Shown here in pieces: positions 9,098 to 16,816 of a DNA stretch of 25,294 nucleotides. Under the pieces are notes generated by a model. It was not told the origin of the DNA, did no database searches, and worked only from the letters and a program-made list of their open reading frames with translations. Source of the DNA: Paulinella micropora (lineage: Eukaryota > Cercozoa > Imbricatea > Euglyphida); assembly GCA_009731375.1 (NCBI GenBank), contig BJOX01000116.1, forward strand, positions 623,001-648,294. Reading direction: 5' to 3'. Both the position numbers and the translations under genes were made by a program. Each line of letters begins with the position of its first letter. The first letter of the stretch is position 1.

Positions 9098-10297
9098 TCC
9101 AAAAGAGGAAGTGGGTGGGGTACTATCAGATGAGAGGTTTGGTTCTGTTTCGTCCGTTTCCTCTTTTTCCATCATGTTTATGCCTAACATATTATGGTTG
9201 ATGTATTCTATTTCTCCTACTCCCTCCCCTCCTTCTTCTTCATCAAGAACAGCAGACTCTTCGTCTGAATCAGGAGCTTCGGACTCCTCTCCTTCTTCTT
9301 CAGAACTACCAGAAGAAGTGGAGTCGGAACCCCCTGCATTCAGATTAATCGTCTTTGTTTTGGCTGTGCTCTTCTTGATGAAGTCAGATGCCTTCGGCTT
9401 CCTCTTCTCCTTCCCTCCGTCCTTCTTCTGTCTCATCTTTCTCCTCCCTTTACTGCTCTCCTTAGTCTTATTCGTTTTAGTTAGACTCAGCTCTCCTACT
9501 CCTTTAGCTAAGTTAACTATTCTCGCTGCCTTCCTTCTTATGGGGCAGTTCGCCGGGACATGTCCGTCTCTGGGGCACTCAGGGAGAGTACAAGGGACGA
9601 TACGACAGTTAAAACAACCTTCCTTATGGGGTGTTCTCCCACCTTGATTTCCCACAAGGTTAACTGTTATGGGGTCACTCTTAGTTCCAGTACCAGATGA
9701 AGCTTTAGACGAAAGGGAACGAAAACCGCCCCCTGACGAGTAAAGTTTTTTCATCTTGTTGGATTCCTCTGTCTGGGCAATCTGCTCTATCACTTTCACA
9801 AAGGATTCCCAACCCGGTCGCTCCTCCGGAAGGCGACTGGTGACCTTATTGCGAAAACTGTCAAACTCGGTTAAGTGTTCCATCTTTTTCATGACAATCT
9901 CTATTTTGACGAGTTCAGGGTATGGGACTTTCATAACTGTCTCTTGGTCTGCAATATTGCTATTCAAGAGATTTAACCAAGGCCTCACATCCTGAATCTT
10001 CTTGGGATAGGAAAGATCAAGGAAGTCTTGTCGTTCCTTCCACTTGACAAGATCAAGACCACCATACCTTTTCCTTAAAGCCATGAAACATTCAACCCCA
10101 TCGGTGCCTGCTGTCCTAATGACAGACATAGCTTCCTTGTCCTTAGAGCAGGACTGAAATAAAAGAGTAAAAATAAATCGATTAAGTTTCATCTTTCCTC
10201 TTTCCTCAACCTGCTGATAGTATCTTTCTGTAGCGAAGGCCGCCACCTCACGCATCAGAATCGGAAAACAGGAAGAGAGAGAGCAATACATACGCAC
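9098..10297 (-). CDS. gag: Gag capsid and zinc-knuckle part, inverted orientation
   Basis: One uninterrupted frame of about 400 residues, the best preserved gag sequence in the window. Residues 10-190 have the UBN2/retrotran_gag_2 pattern (FMALRKRYGG, WKERQDFLDL, then a Leu/Lys-rich helical region). Residues 228-251 hold a Cys/His cluster (9545-9616): CFNC, then CTLPECPRDGHVPANC. It reads as CX4CX4HX4C, or as CX2C-X14-HX4C if a normal knuckle carries an insert. A Lys/Arg-rich region (about 253-318) and an acidic Ser/Glu tail (about 320-385) follow, matching the layout of element A Gag. The start Met at 10297 may be incidental. It lies antisense inside element B, exactly where sense capsid sequence is missing, so I infer an inverted segment. 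A fragment of a separate element is the alternative. Confidence 0.75.
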
Positions 10298-10302
10298 ACG
10301 AC

Positions 10303-10554
10303 ATGCATGCTCATCATCCTGTCTCTCAATCTCCCTTTATTCCCCCCCTGAAAGACAATCGTTTCATTTCTTCCCTTGACATGGTGGGTGACCCAACACC
10401 TCTAGGGGTAATTTACCCTATGGAGGATGGGTGGGGACTTCGCCGTGTCAAGGGGGGTTACAGAAAAGTTTTGATGAAATCCCGGGGTTCTTCTTTAATC
10501 CACTTGCGCGAGGAACAAAGGTCCACTTCTCAATCTATGGGCGCAACCCATTAG
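10303..10554 (+). CDS. unrecognised 83-aa ORF
   Basis: Begins beside the right end of the inverted gag segment. The peptide is mixed, with SSLDMVGDPTPLG, EDGWGLRRVKGGYRK and a basic, Ser-rich end. I recognise no domain. It may be the remaining part of a longer reading frame cut by the rearrangement. A purine-rich TTAGGGGGAG follows its stop codon. Confidence 0.35.
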   Translation: MHAHHPVSQSPFIPPLKDNRFISSLDMVGDPTPLGVIYPMEDGWGLRRVKGGYRKVLMKSRGSSLIHLREEQRSTSQSMGATH

Positions 10555-10561
10555 GGGGAGC

Positions 10562-11014
10562 ATGATTATCGTTTCAAACACGAAGCAGTGCGATGGGTTC
10601 AATAAGAACAACGCTCGGTGCGCATGGAAGGTAGGGGCCGCCCGGGCTCAAAGACCAGGTAGTCAGTGTGCAAAAAGGGTGGAGAAACATGGGTGCGATT
10701 TCTGTTCCCACCACACCAGTAACGAGCAAACTAGGGGCGAATTACTGGCAGTGATTAGGGCACAACTGAACATGGGGGGTGTACCGTACACCTATGCCTT
10801 GATGCTAGCTCCTATGGATTGGATACTGCGGCAGTGGATTAGGGTAGACCAGAACCCCCCTTCCATTCAACCTGATCCTCTCATGTCGCCGACACAAATG
10901 TCACCGCACAGATCTGTCTCTTCTCATAGCTCTAGTGCTACTTTGCCTTCTCTCACAGGACATTTGCTCCCTACTTCAACTGTACAACGTTCTAACTCAA
11001 GCACAAACGAGTGA
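10562..11014 (+). CDS. accessory ORF with Cys/His cluster
   Basis: Encodes 150 residues. The N-terminal third carries QCDGFNKNNARC and, after a 15-residue spacer, CAKRVEKHGCDFCSHH: overall C-X9-C-X15-C-X8-C-X2-C-X2-H. It resembles the small zinc-binding pattern CxGxTKxGxRC...CxxH seen in assorted eukaryotic and viral proteins; that comparison is from memory. A middle part (MGGVPYTYALMLAPMDWIL) is hydrophobic and may form a helix. The C-terminus is Ser/Pro/Thr-rich and ends with VQRSNSSTNE. Ordinary copia elements have no such protein between Gag and protease. It may bind nucleic acid, may be captured, or may belong to another insertion. Confidence 0.5.
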   Translation: MIIVSNTKQCDGFNKNNARCAWKVGAARAQRPGSQCAKRVEKHGCDFCSHHTSNEQTRGELLAVIRAQLNMGGVPYTYALMLAPMDWILRQWIRVDQNPPSIQPDPLMSPTQMSPHRSVSSHSSSATLPSLTGHLLPTSTVQRSNSSTNE

Positions 11015-11073
11015 GAGGGTTGAGGTTGCAGTAGCGGGAAACACTCAAAAAAGAGAAAGAAGAGAGGGAGACG

Positions 11074-11760
11074 ATGACTAACGAAGATGATGATGAAACC
11101 GACTCCTATACCTCTCCCCGGAAGTCCTCTTCTTCCCCTGAACCATCCGTACAACGCTCGAACTCCAAGAAAGAGATGAGTAAGAGCGCTGAGGATGGAA
11201 CAGGGGGAGAAGTAGAAAGGGAAGCCAAAGAAGTACGGTCCTCGTTAGCACATCGTATTGCACATTCCGCTTCACTACGCCTTGCACCTAGTGAGTTGAA
11301 TCAGGGGGTGGATAGAGAGTTAGAGAGAGATAGGATTAGGAGGGACCCCACTATTGCATGGCGATGGGAAGAGGAAAAGATGATGATAGTCGGTGGGAAT
11401 GGGGAGATACCGCCCCTTGGAGAGATACAAAGGTTGCTCGGAGCGTTGGCAGAGGGTGCTATAGAACTAGAGGTGAGAGATTCTCTCAGTACCGGGAAGG
11501 ACGGGGAAGTTAACGAGTTTTATGATGAACTTTATATGGACATTCAAAATTTCATCATTTCGATGGCTCACAAATGGAATAACCCTTTTGCAAGAGGACT
11601 TATTGCGGGATTTCTACATCTCCGGACTCAATTGTTGGAATACAGGGAATATCTGCAACGTATAGGTGTAGAAGGAGAGAACGTCCGCGACATTCCACCA
11701 TCGAGACCCAGCACATCTTCAAACACTTCACCTCCACCTCCCAGAAAGAATGTGTCGTAA
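11074..11760 (+). CDS. unrecognised 228-aa helical ORF
   Basis: An intact frame from ATG to TAA. Residues 1-60 are acidic, Ser- and Glu-rich, and contain VQRSNSKKEM, echoing the end of the previous ORF. The central part is charged and helix-like (ELERDRIRRDPTIAWRWEEE), then LGEIQRLLGALAEGA, FYDELYMDIQNFIISMAHKW and LRTQLLEYREYLQRIG, suggesting a compact helical domain. The tail is Ser/Pro-rich. The stop is directly followed by the ATG of the protease frame at 11763. I recognise no family. A divergent capsid-like or coiled-coil protein is possible, and its intactness amid broken frames argues for recent function. Confidence 0.5.
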   Translation: MTNEDDDETDSYTSPRKSSSSPEPSVQRSNSKKEMSKSAEDGTGGEVEREAKEVRSSLAHRIAHSASLRLAPSELNQGVDRELERDRIRRDPTIAWRWEEEKMMIVGGNGEIPPLGEIQRLLGALAEGAIELEVRDSLSTGKDGEVNEFYDELYMDIQNFIISMAHKWNNPFARGLIAGFLHLRTQLLEYREYLQRIGVEGENVRDIPPSRPSTSSNTSPPPPRKNVS

Positions 11761-11762
11761 TG

Positions 11763-11985
11763 ATGCATGAGAGAGAGGAAGATGAGAAAAAGACACCTGA
11801 AAGGAGTATGGCGGGGATGGTTTGGGTAGATGATAGTGGGGCTAGCGAGTCTCAATCACCCCATAAGGATGTGTTCGTGAGAATGAAACATAATCCCCAA
11901 AAGTTCAAAATCGCAAAAGGGAGCATTAAGACAGAGTACAAGGGGAAACTTTGAATGCAGCTCTCAGGGGCAAACGGAGAACCAG
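11763..11985 (+). pseudogene. aspartic protease of element B
   Basis: Copia protease cuts the polyprotein into its working parts. VWVDDSGAS (DSGAS at 11832-11846) is the catalytic triad motif of the family. SPHKDVFVRM and FKIAKGSIKTEYKG follow, fitting the flap region. The frame ends at TGA 11952-11954 and the domain appears to continue in other frames before the GAG-pre-integrase part. The family motif usually has a His after DSGAS; here the following residues are ESQ. Confidence 0.7.
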
Positions 11986-12303
11986 ATGATCCAGGTGTAC
12001 GATTCTCACACCACGTACCATCCCCATTTGAGATATGGTTTAGTGGCTACTTCAGCCTGGTTGAAGCGGGGACTGGCTGTGGTCCATCAAAACAACCAGG
12101 TGGTCGTTCTTAGGTCCCCAATACACATCAAGGAAGAACAGATAGTAGCTAGAGGCAGGTCTTTGCCAAACAATCTATTCGTCTTTGATCCACCGGGGAT
12201 GTCCCCTTTGGACCCAAACCAAAGATACGAACCAGTCCCCCTTGAGAAACAAAACGTGAAAGTAGGGGATGATGGAACATCGCCACCCACTGTCACATTC
12301 TGA
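11986..12303 (+). CDS. protease end and GAG-pre-integrase domain
   Basis: HPHLRYGLVATSAWLKRGLA matches the end of copia protease (family pattern VPGLKxNLLSVxxLxxxG). VVHQNNQVVVL and IVARGRSLPNNLFVFD match the GAG-pre-integrase domain (Pfam gag_pre-integrs), which sits just before the integrase zinc finger. A stop at 12301-12303 separates it from the integrase, which continues in the same frame, so one stop codon divides them. Confidence 0.75.
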   Translation: MIQVYDSHTTYHPHLRYGLVATSAWLKRGLAVVHQNNQVVVLRSPIHIKEEQIVARGRSLPNNLFVFDPPGMSPLDPNQRYEPVPLEKQNVKVGDDGTSPPTVTF

Positions 12304-12546
12304 CTTCCTCCTCGCCGTCCTACACAATCAACAGCTCTTCCCGTGTTTCATGATGTACATTGTAATATTGTCCCATGTATTTGCGGATGGGGATGTCATG
12401 ACAATAAATCATATGTCCCGTTTTCTTATGAAGCAAAGACGGAGAAGGGTGAATACTGTTCTCAAAGTCTGGCTTGTTGTTTGACTATGCCAGGTGATGT
12501 ATGCTCACACACCTCCCGAACTCACGAACATGATGTTGATTGTCAT
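12304..12546 (+). CDS. Cys-rich segment N-terminal to integrase
   Basis: The segment is in the integrase frame. From 12343 it has nine Cys in 67 residues (VHCNIVPCICGWGCHD, EYCSQSLACC, DVCSH, DVDCH) with several His. Canonical copia elements have only a short loop between the GAG-pre-integrase domain and the HHCC finger. The segment may form an extra zinc site or disulphide-type fold; function unknown. Because it shares an open frame with the well-supported integrase, it is unlikely to be a random translation. Confidence 0.5.
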
Positions 12547-13500
12547 ATGTCAAAAGCACTAAACCCTGTTGTCCGACCCACACATAGCGAACATATCCAT
12601 GCTACTGTCTTTCATCGCATGTATAAGCATAGAGGGGTAAAAGCTATGGAGAGAATGGCTCACTACATGGGGGTAAAAATAGTAGGGGTAGGATGGCGAG
12701 AGAGAATCATGAAGTGTGAGTACTGCTTAAGGAATAAAATAAGGAGAGCACCACACTTTCACAAAAACCATCACATTGTTGAGCGTCATTCCGGGGTTCA
12801 CATTTCCATGGACACACAGGGATGGTGGAACACCATATCATGGGGTAAGCGATACAAATTTACGGTCAAATGTCTCGCTTCAAATTTCGAGCTCGACTCA
12901 TTTACGTCATAAGAATGAATTTTTCCCGTGTTTTATTAAGGCAATCACTTACTTTGAAAGACACACGAACCGGAAAGTTAAATTTATTAGAGTGACCAGG
13001 AATATGGTCGATATGAAACTTTTCAGGAGTGGGTTAATGTTAATGAACCTATCTTAATTGAGGCGCCAACCGCCGAGAAGCAGGCCGTCTCGAAGATAGA
13101 AAGGTCTCACCAAACCAACGGTGGACCAGCTAGAGCGATGCTCAGTGACGCTGAACTCCCTCCCAAGTTCTGGACGGAGATGGAAAAAACGCCACTTATA
13201 TTAACAACCTACTCCCGATAGCTAGAGGACCCTTTAAGGGCAAGTCTCCTTTCGAATTCATTCACCGCCGAAAACCATACCTACATTACCTTCGCCCCAC
13301 TGGTTGCGTCGCAGTGATGAAGGTCAAGGCCCGGCAAGGGAAAGGCGAGCGAGGAAAGAAAGTTATCTTCTTAGGGTACGAACGTAATACCGGATATTAT
13401 CGGGTTTATGATCCCATTGCGCGTGTAATACACGGTAATGTCCGGGATGTTATGTTCGATGTCTGGAAACTGGATAGACGAGAGGCTTCCAAAAACCTCG
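12547..13500 (+). pseudogene. int: integrase of element B, frameshifted
   Basis: Integrase joins the cDNA to host DNA. An HHCC finger HX4H-X28-CX2C is present (FHRMYKHRG and MKCEYC). The catalytic residues can be placed on three pieces: D1 in HISMDTQGWW (GAC 12811-12813), D2 at GAC 12994-12996 after a frame change, E in KIERSHQTNGG (GAA 13099-13101). MLSDAELPPKFWTEM follows, a standard copia motif. After a further frame change the C-terminal region reads YINNLLPIARGPFKGKSPFE and GYYRVYDPIARVI, matching the family's GKTPYE and YRVYDP blocks. So all catalytic residues survive in the DNA, although frame changes near 12900, 12990 and 13190 break the protein. Confidence 0.85.
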
Positions 13501-14485
13501 AAGGAACAGCAGACGGGATATGTTTTCGGTCGAGTGGAAATCGACCACACCCCCTGCTGTTCTTCCCCCAGTCGATACACCACCCAAGAAGAATGTTAGC
13601 TTCGAAGTACCAGAAACTACACATAGTACTCCTACGTATACCTCACCTGTTGTAGTTGTTGCTAATATTAATAGTGAAAGTACTGAGAATGCCCCCACTA
13701 CATCTATGACATCCCAGAAAAGACCTGAAAGCGAAGATGACTCGGAGATCGTTGCAAGTAATAGTGACGAAGAGGACGCCAAAAGTCATGACTTCAGTAA
13801 TCTCCCTGAACTTATCCCCCCTACTCCGTTTTCAGTGACGGAATGTAGGCATAGGTCAGGGGGAGAAGGGTGTCAAAGTAGTGGGAAAGAGGGGGAGAAA
13901 GCCCAAACTTAAAGTTGTCTTGTCTGGGAAGATTGTCCAGATCCCGGCGCGGGCATTCGGGGAAGAATGGGCTAAGTCCACTTATGGAGATAAGTGGGAT
14001 TCCACTGTACAAAAGGGAGTTACTCTTGGCCCGTCTGCTCCCGTTGTCAGAAGAACCAAACGATACCCAGCCACAACGTTAAGTTTGACGATGGTGTTAC
14101 CGAGAAAATAATAGATTCTGAGATCTTGGAGTACGAGATTTCAGGGGGAGTCACCCCCCCTACTCTCGTACCGCAGGCTATTGTTGAACCGGCACGCCCA
14201 GACCCCAATACAACCAGTGAATTCGGCCATGCCGAGGGGGAGAGAGTTAGGATAGCTGCGGAAAAAGACAAGCATCCTCCGGAATGGAGATCTCATGAGC
14301 AAGGAAATATTTCTCAGGAGAACGTAATTCCTGGGAGAACCAGAAGTCATATCTCGGTATGCGCAAAAGAAGTGAGAATTGATTATTGTTTGGTCACCGA
14401 GCAAATCCCAGAATTCCCCGTCGTGCAAAACCGAAGGATAGGAGACAAGCGCGAGAAACAGAAGTCAGACAACAAGAAGATCTAG
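13501..14485 (+). pseudogene. integrase-RT linker with basic and barrel-like parts
   Basis: The first part (13520-13912) is Pro/Ser/Thr- and Glu-rich linker. Around 13881 a basic patch KRGRKPKLK resembles an AT-hook, though it lacks the usual GRP core. It leads into RAFGEEWAKSTYGDKWDSTV and, after a frame change near 14045, HNVKFDDGVTEKI. The order W..., G..., V.FDDG..E resembles small Tudor- or chromo-like barrels, which would be a targeting module next to integrase. This reading is inference. The last part (to 14485) is a charged linker to RT. The ORF ends suggest at least two frame changes. Confidence 0.4.
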
Positions 14486-14800
14486 AGCTCAAAGCATTCG
14501 AATGGAGAGAAGAGAGTGAGGCGAGAAGATCAGGCACTCCCATCATCCCCCTGAAATGGATAGACACAGTTAAACAGCAAGGGACGAGTGATGAGTACCA
14601 TAAGGCTAGGATCACCCTGAGAGGAGATCTCCTGAAAGCGGGCCTGCAATATGACCCCAAACGCACATACTCACCCACCGCTCACCAAAGCACTACTTCT
14701 CATCATTGCTTATGCTGCCTCCTTCGGCATAGACCTATGGCTCATTGACTTCACCGCTGCCTACCTGCATGCCAAAATGCCTTATGATATCTATGTCAAG

Positions 14801-14836
<36 letters not shown>

Positions 14837-15350
14837 NNNNNNNNNNCCCCCCCCCCCCCCCCCCCCCCGGGTTTTGAGAGGGAAGGTTTCCTTTGGCTTC
14901 TCAGCAAGGCTCTTTACGGGCATCCTGAAGCAGGGAGACTGTGGTATGACTTAATGTCGAGGGAGTTAGTTGGAAAGCAAGCGTTCGTCACCCTCTCTCT
15001 CGACCGGGCTTCCTTTATCAAGCACGCCAGGAACCCCATAAGTACCCAGCTCCTCTCTTTCCATGTCGATGATGGTCTTCATGCTGCTGACGAAGCTAAA
15101 CACACGACCCTTGTAGAAAGTATGAAGAAGCATGGATATTAGGTGTAAGAACTTAGGAAAGGCTACAGAGTTCAAAAATATCCAGATAATCCAATCTGGT
15201 AAAGGGATTTGTTTGCACCAACGGAAGTATGAACTTCTCATCCTAGATGAGTTAGATTATATGAAGGAGGTGCCTGCCAAAACCCTTCACATCAGAGAAC
15301 CCTGCCCCCCTGAAAGTAGGACACCGACTGTTCAAGTACGATCTTAGATG
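14486..15350 (+). pseudogene. reverse transcriptase of element B, frameshifted, poly-C insertion
   Basis: RT copies element RNA to cDNA. IIPLKWIDTVKQQG, YHKARITLRG and TYSP match the start of the copia RT (Pfam RVT_2). After a frame change near 14685, LLLIIAYAASFGIDLWLIDF holds the first catalytic Asp (GAC 14747-14749), followed by TAAYLHAKM. The PPGF motif (normally QPPGF or similar) is expanded by C runs at 14801-14836 and 14847-14868 flanking ten N. FLWLLSKALYGHPEAGRLWY and FHVDDG (Asp-Asp codons 15068-15073) follow. A frame change near 15140 leads to LGKATEFKNIQI and GKGICLHQRKYELLILDEL, the thumb/connection part. The copy is probably inactive as written. Confidence 0.85.
14801..14868. 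repeat. poly-C tract with 10-bp gap inside RT
   Basis: Thirty-six C, ten N, then 22 C. It sits where the conserved Pro-Pro-Gly-Phe codons lie, so the native CCC codons were probably the seed. The N run is likely a placeholder, so true length is unknown. Confidence 0.9.
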
Positions 15351-15360
15351 TCTGATCGGT

Positions 15361-16224
15361 ATGCTCATCTTTCTCGCTGTCCACACTCGCCCTCTCTTGA
15401 TCTGTCCGTTAAGCATAGCTGCGAAACAAGAAGTCCCATCTCCAGAGATATCTTGTGCCATGGTTCATCGTATGTTCTTGTGGTTGCTGACTCCTAGGGC
15501 CCTATATTTCAAACGGGGTGATAGGAGGTTGGTCAAGATGTTGACCGAAGGGTTTCTTGTCCCCAAGGCCCCCAAATCCTGGAGACCGGCAGAGGGATCA
15601 TCAGCCGCTGAGAAGGCATTAGGGCTTTATCCGTGCGAGGCCACGGAAATCAATATCTTCAGTGTCCCCGTTATAGCTAACGTTGAAAAGCTGATATACG
15701 AGCACCCCCTTGTGGGGTACGTCGACTCAGACTTTGCCGGAGAGAAGATTACTAGGAAATCTCGTTCCGGATATATCTTTCTCTTCAACGAGGCACCGGT
15801 AGCTTGGTTTTCGAAGCTCCAAACCGTCATAGCCCAATGCACTCTTGAATCGGAAACAGTATCAGCTAACGAAGCCGTAAGGGAGCTACTTGCGCTGACT
15901 CAGAGGCAGTCCCTCCGTGATATCGGCTTGTCCGTAAAAGGATTTACCCCTCTATTTGAGGACAATGAGGGGACTATCATCCTCTCAGAGAGAGGGTTAG
16001 GGGAATCGAGGACCAAACATATCGATGTGAGGTACCACCTACTCGAGAAGTTGGTCAAGAAGGGAGTTGTTAAACTGTTTCGGGTACCGACGGAGGAAAA
16101 GATCGCGGATTTATTTACCAAAATAAATTTCACGTATGAAAGATTCAATTATCTGGCTGACCAAATTTCGGTGAAGTTGGAGAAAGAATTTCTCGCGAAG
16201 TTCGGTGGTAAAATCACGTTGTAA
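15361..16224 (+). CDS. RT connection and RNase H of element B, intact frame
   Basis: RNase H removes the RNA strand during cDNA synthesis. The frame starts in the RT connection (IFLAVHTRPLLICPLSIAA; most copia elements have TRPD, here TRPL). The RNase H part starts at VGYVDSDFAG (catalytic Asp in GAC 15724-15726), then TRKSRSGYIFLF, APVAWFSKLQTVIAQCTLES with the Glu of ESETVSANEA, EDNEGTI with the next Asp, RTKHIDVRYH and VPTEEKIADLFTK. All are conserved copia RNase H blocks in order. Length fits the family. It is the longest unbroken pol frame, ending in TAA, so decay has not reached it or the assembly is cleaner here. Confidence 0.9.
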   Translation: MLIFLAVHTRPLLICPLSIAAKQEVPSPEISCAMVHRMFLWLLTPRALYFKRGDRRLVKMLTEGFLVPKAPKSWRPAEGSSAAEKALGLYPCEATEINIFSVPVIANVEKLIYEHPLVGYVDSDFAGEKITRKSRSGYIFLFNEAPVAWFSKLQTVIAQCTLESETVSANEAVRELLALTQRQSLRDIGLSVKGFTPLFEDNEGTIILSERGLGESRTKHIDVRYHLLEKLVKKGVVKLFRVPTEEKIADLFTKINFTYERFNYLADQISVKLEKEFLAKFGGKITL

Positions 16225-16336
16225 GTACCGGGTATTTTCCCCGCATAAACGTTCACGCTATGATCATTTATAGTCATATTTTCGGAAGCAGATCGTATTA
16301 ATTTTCGTATATTATATTTCTCGCATACTGTGCATT

Positions 16337-16344
16337 GAGGGGAG
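16337..16344 (+). other. candidate polypurine tract
   Basis: TTGAGGGGAG followed by TG is the usual copia form just before a 3' LTR. A second purine-rich tract (GAGGGGGAGGAAGGGA, 16503-16518) is also followed by TG, so the choice between them is open. Confidence 0.45.
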
Positions 16345-16811
16345 TGATGTAGGTGATCTACGCAGGCGTGACGAGTAGTGCGTTTCCAGATACATCATAC
16401 CTCCTAGAAGGAGAAGAGGCAAGATATGCCTGGACTTTCACCAGTTCTCTCTCCTCCCCCACAAGACGTATTACTCATTCAGTCGTATAAATTAGTTAAG
16501 TCGAGGGGGAGGAAGGGATGCGCCCTCACGGTTGGACCGGTGACGATAGACAGCGGGGTCCTTTCCCGATAACTCTACTTATAATTACTTAGTACGTTCG
16601 TGTTCCCGGGCTGGCGTAAGCCCCGGAACACGAACTACCTTAAGTTTGTGTTACTTATATAAATCACACTACATATTTAAAAATCTATAAGAGGCCAACC
16701 TGGTCGGTGAACGTTGGTGCCTTTTCTTATTAAAGTTGTAGCCTGCATCGAGAGTGTAGTAGCTATCATAGATTATTATATTAACTTACTACTAGTAATA
16801 GTAATCTAACA
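16345..16811 (+). repeat. 3' LTR of element B (start uncertain)
   Basis: The end is clear: the last 85-95 bp match the 5' LTR and finish TCTAACA before CCGGA. The start could be 16345 or 16519 (after purine tracts), or about 16601 to fit the 196-bp left copy. A TATA-like TTATATAAATC lies near 16655. Upstream of about 16718 the similarity to the 5' LTR is weak (short shared words such as TTACTTAT and GGCCA). Confidence 0.55.
16596..16635. terminator. strong stem-loop in 3' LTR
   Basis: Arms 16596-16610 (GTTCGTGTTCCCGGG) and 16621-16635 are reverse complements with one mismatch, and the loop is 10 bases. It could be an RNA 3'-end signal or a protein-binding element. Only the structure is directly seen. 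Confidence 0.5.
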
Positions 16812-16816
16812 CCGGA
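16812..16816. repeat. target-site duplication, right copy (CCGGA)
   Basis: Identical to 8102-8106 and directly adjacent to the CA end of the 3' LTR. Confidence 0.65.

Larger units (their letters stand above)
8107..16811 (+). mobile_element. Ty1/copia LTR retrotransposon (element B), rearranged
   Basis: The element is bounded by TG...CA ends and a CCGGA duplication. The domain order Gag, protease, GAG-pre-integrase, integrase, RT, RNase H is diagnostic of copia (integrase precedes RT; gypsy has the reverse). At 8.7 kb it is longer than the usual 5 kb or so. The extra length is the 10.3-11.8 kb accessory region and long linkers. Part of gag lies on the opposite strand. Frame changes occur in nearly every domain, so this copy is probably non-autonomous. 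It lies downstream of the element A fragment and may have inserted into it. Confidence 0.85.

Noticed and set aside
9111-9647. 178-aa + strand ORF rich in Ser/Pro/Leu
   Set aside because: It is the shadow of the antisense Gag tail and zinc region, which carry recognisable motifs on -.
12997-13057. Apparent loss of the second integrase Asp (reads RVTRN)
   Set aside because: A frame change just before it puts GAC at 12994-12996 in frame with the downstream catalytic Glu, so the residue is present in the DNA.
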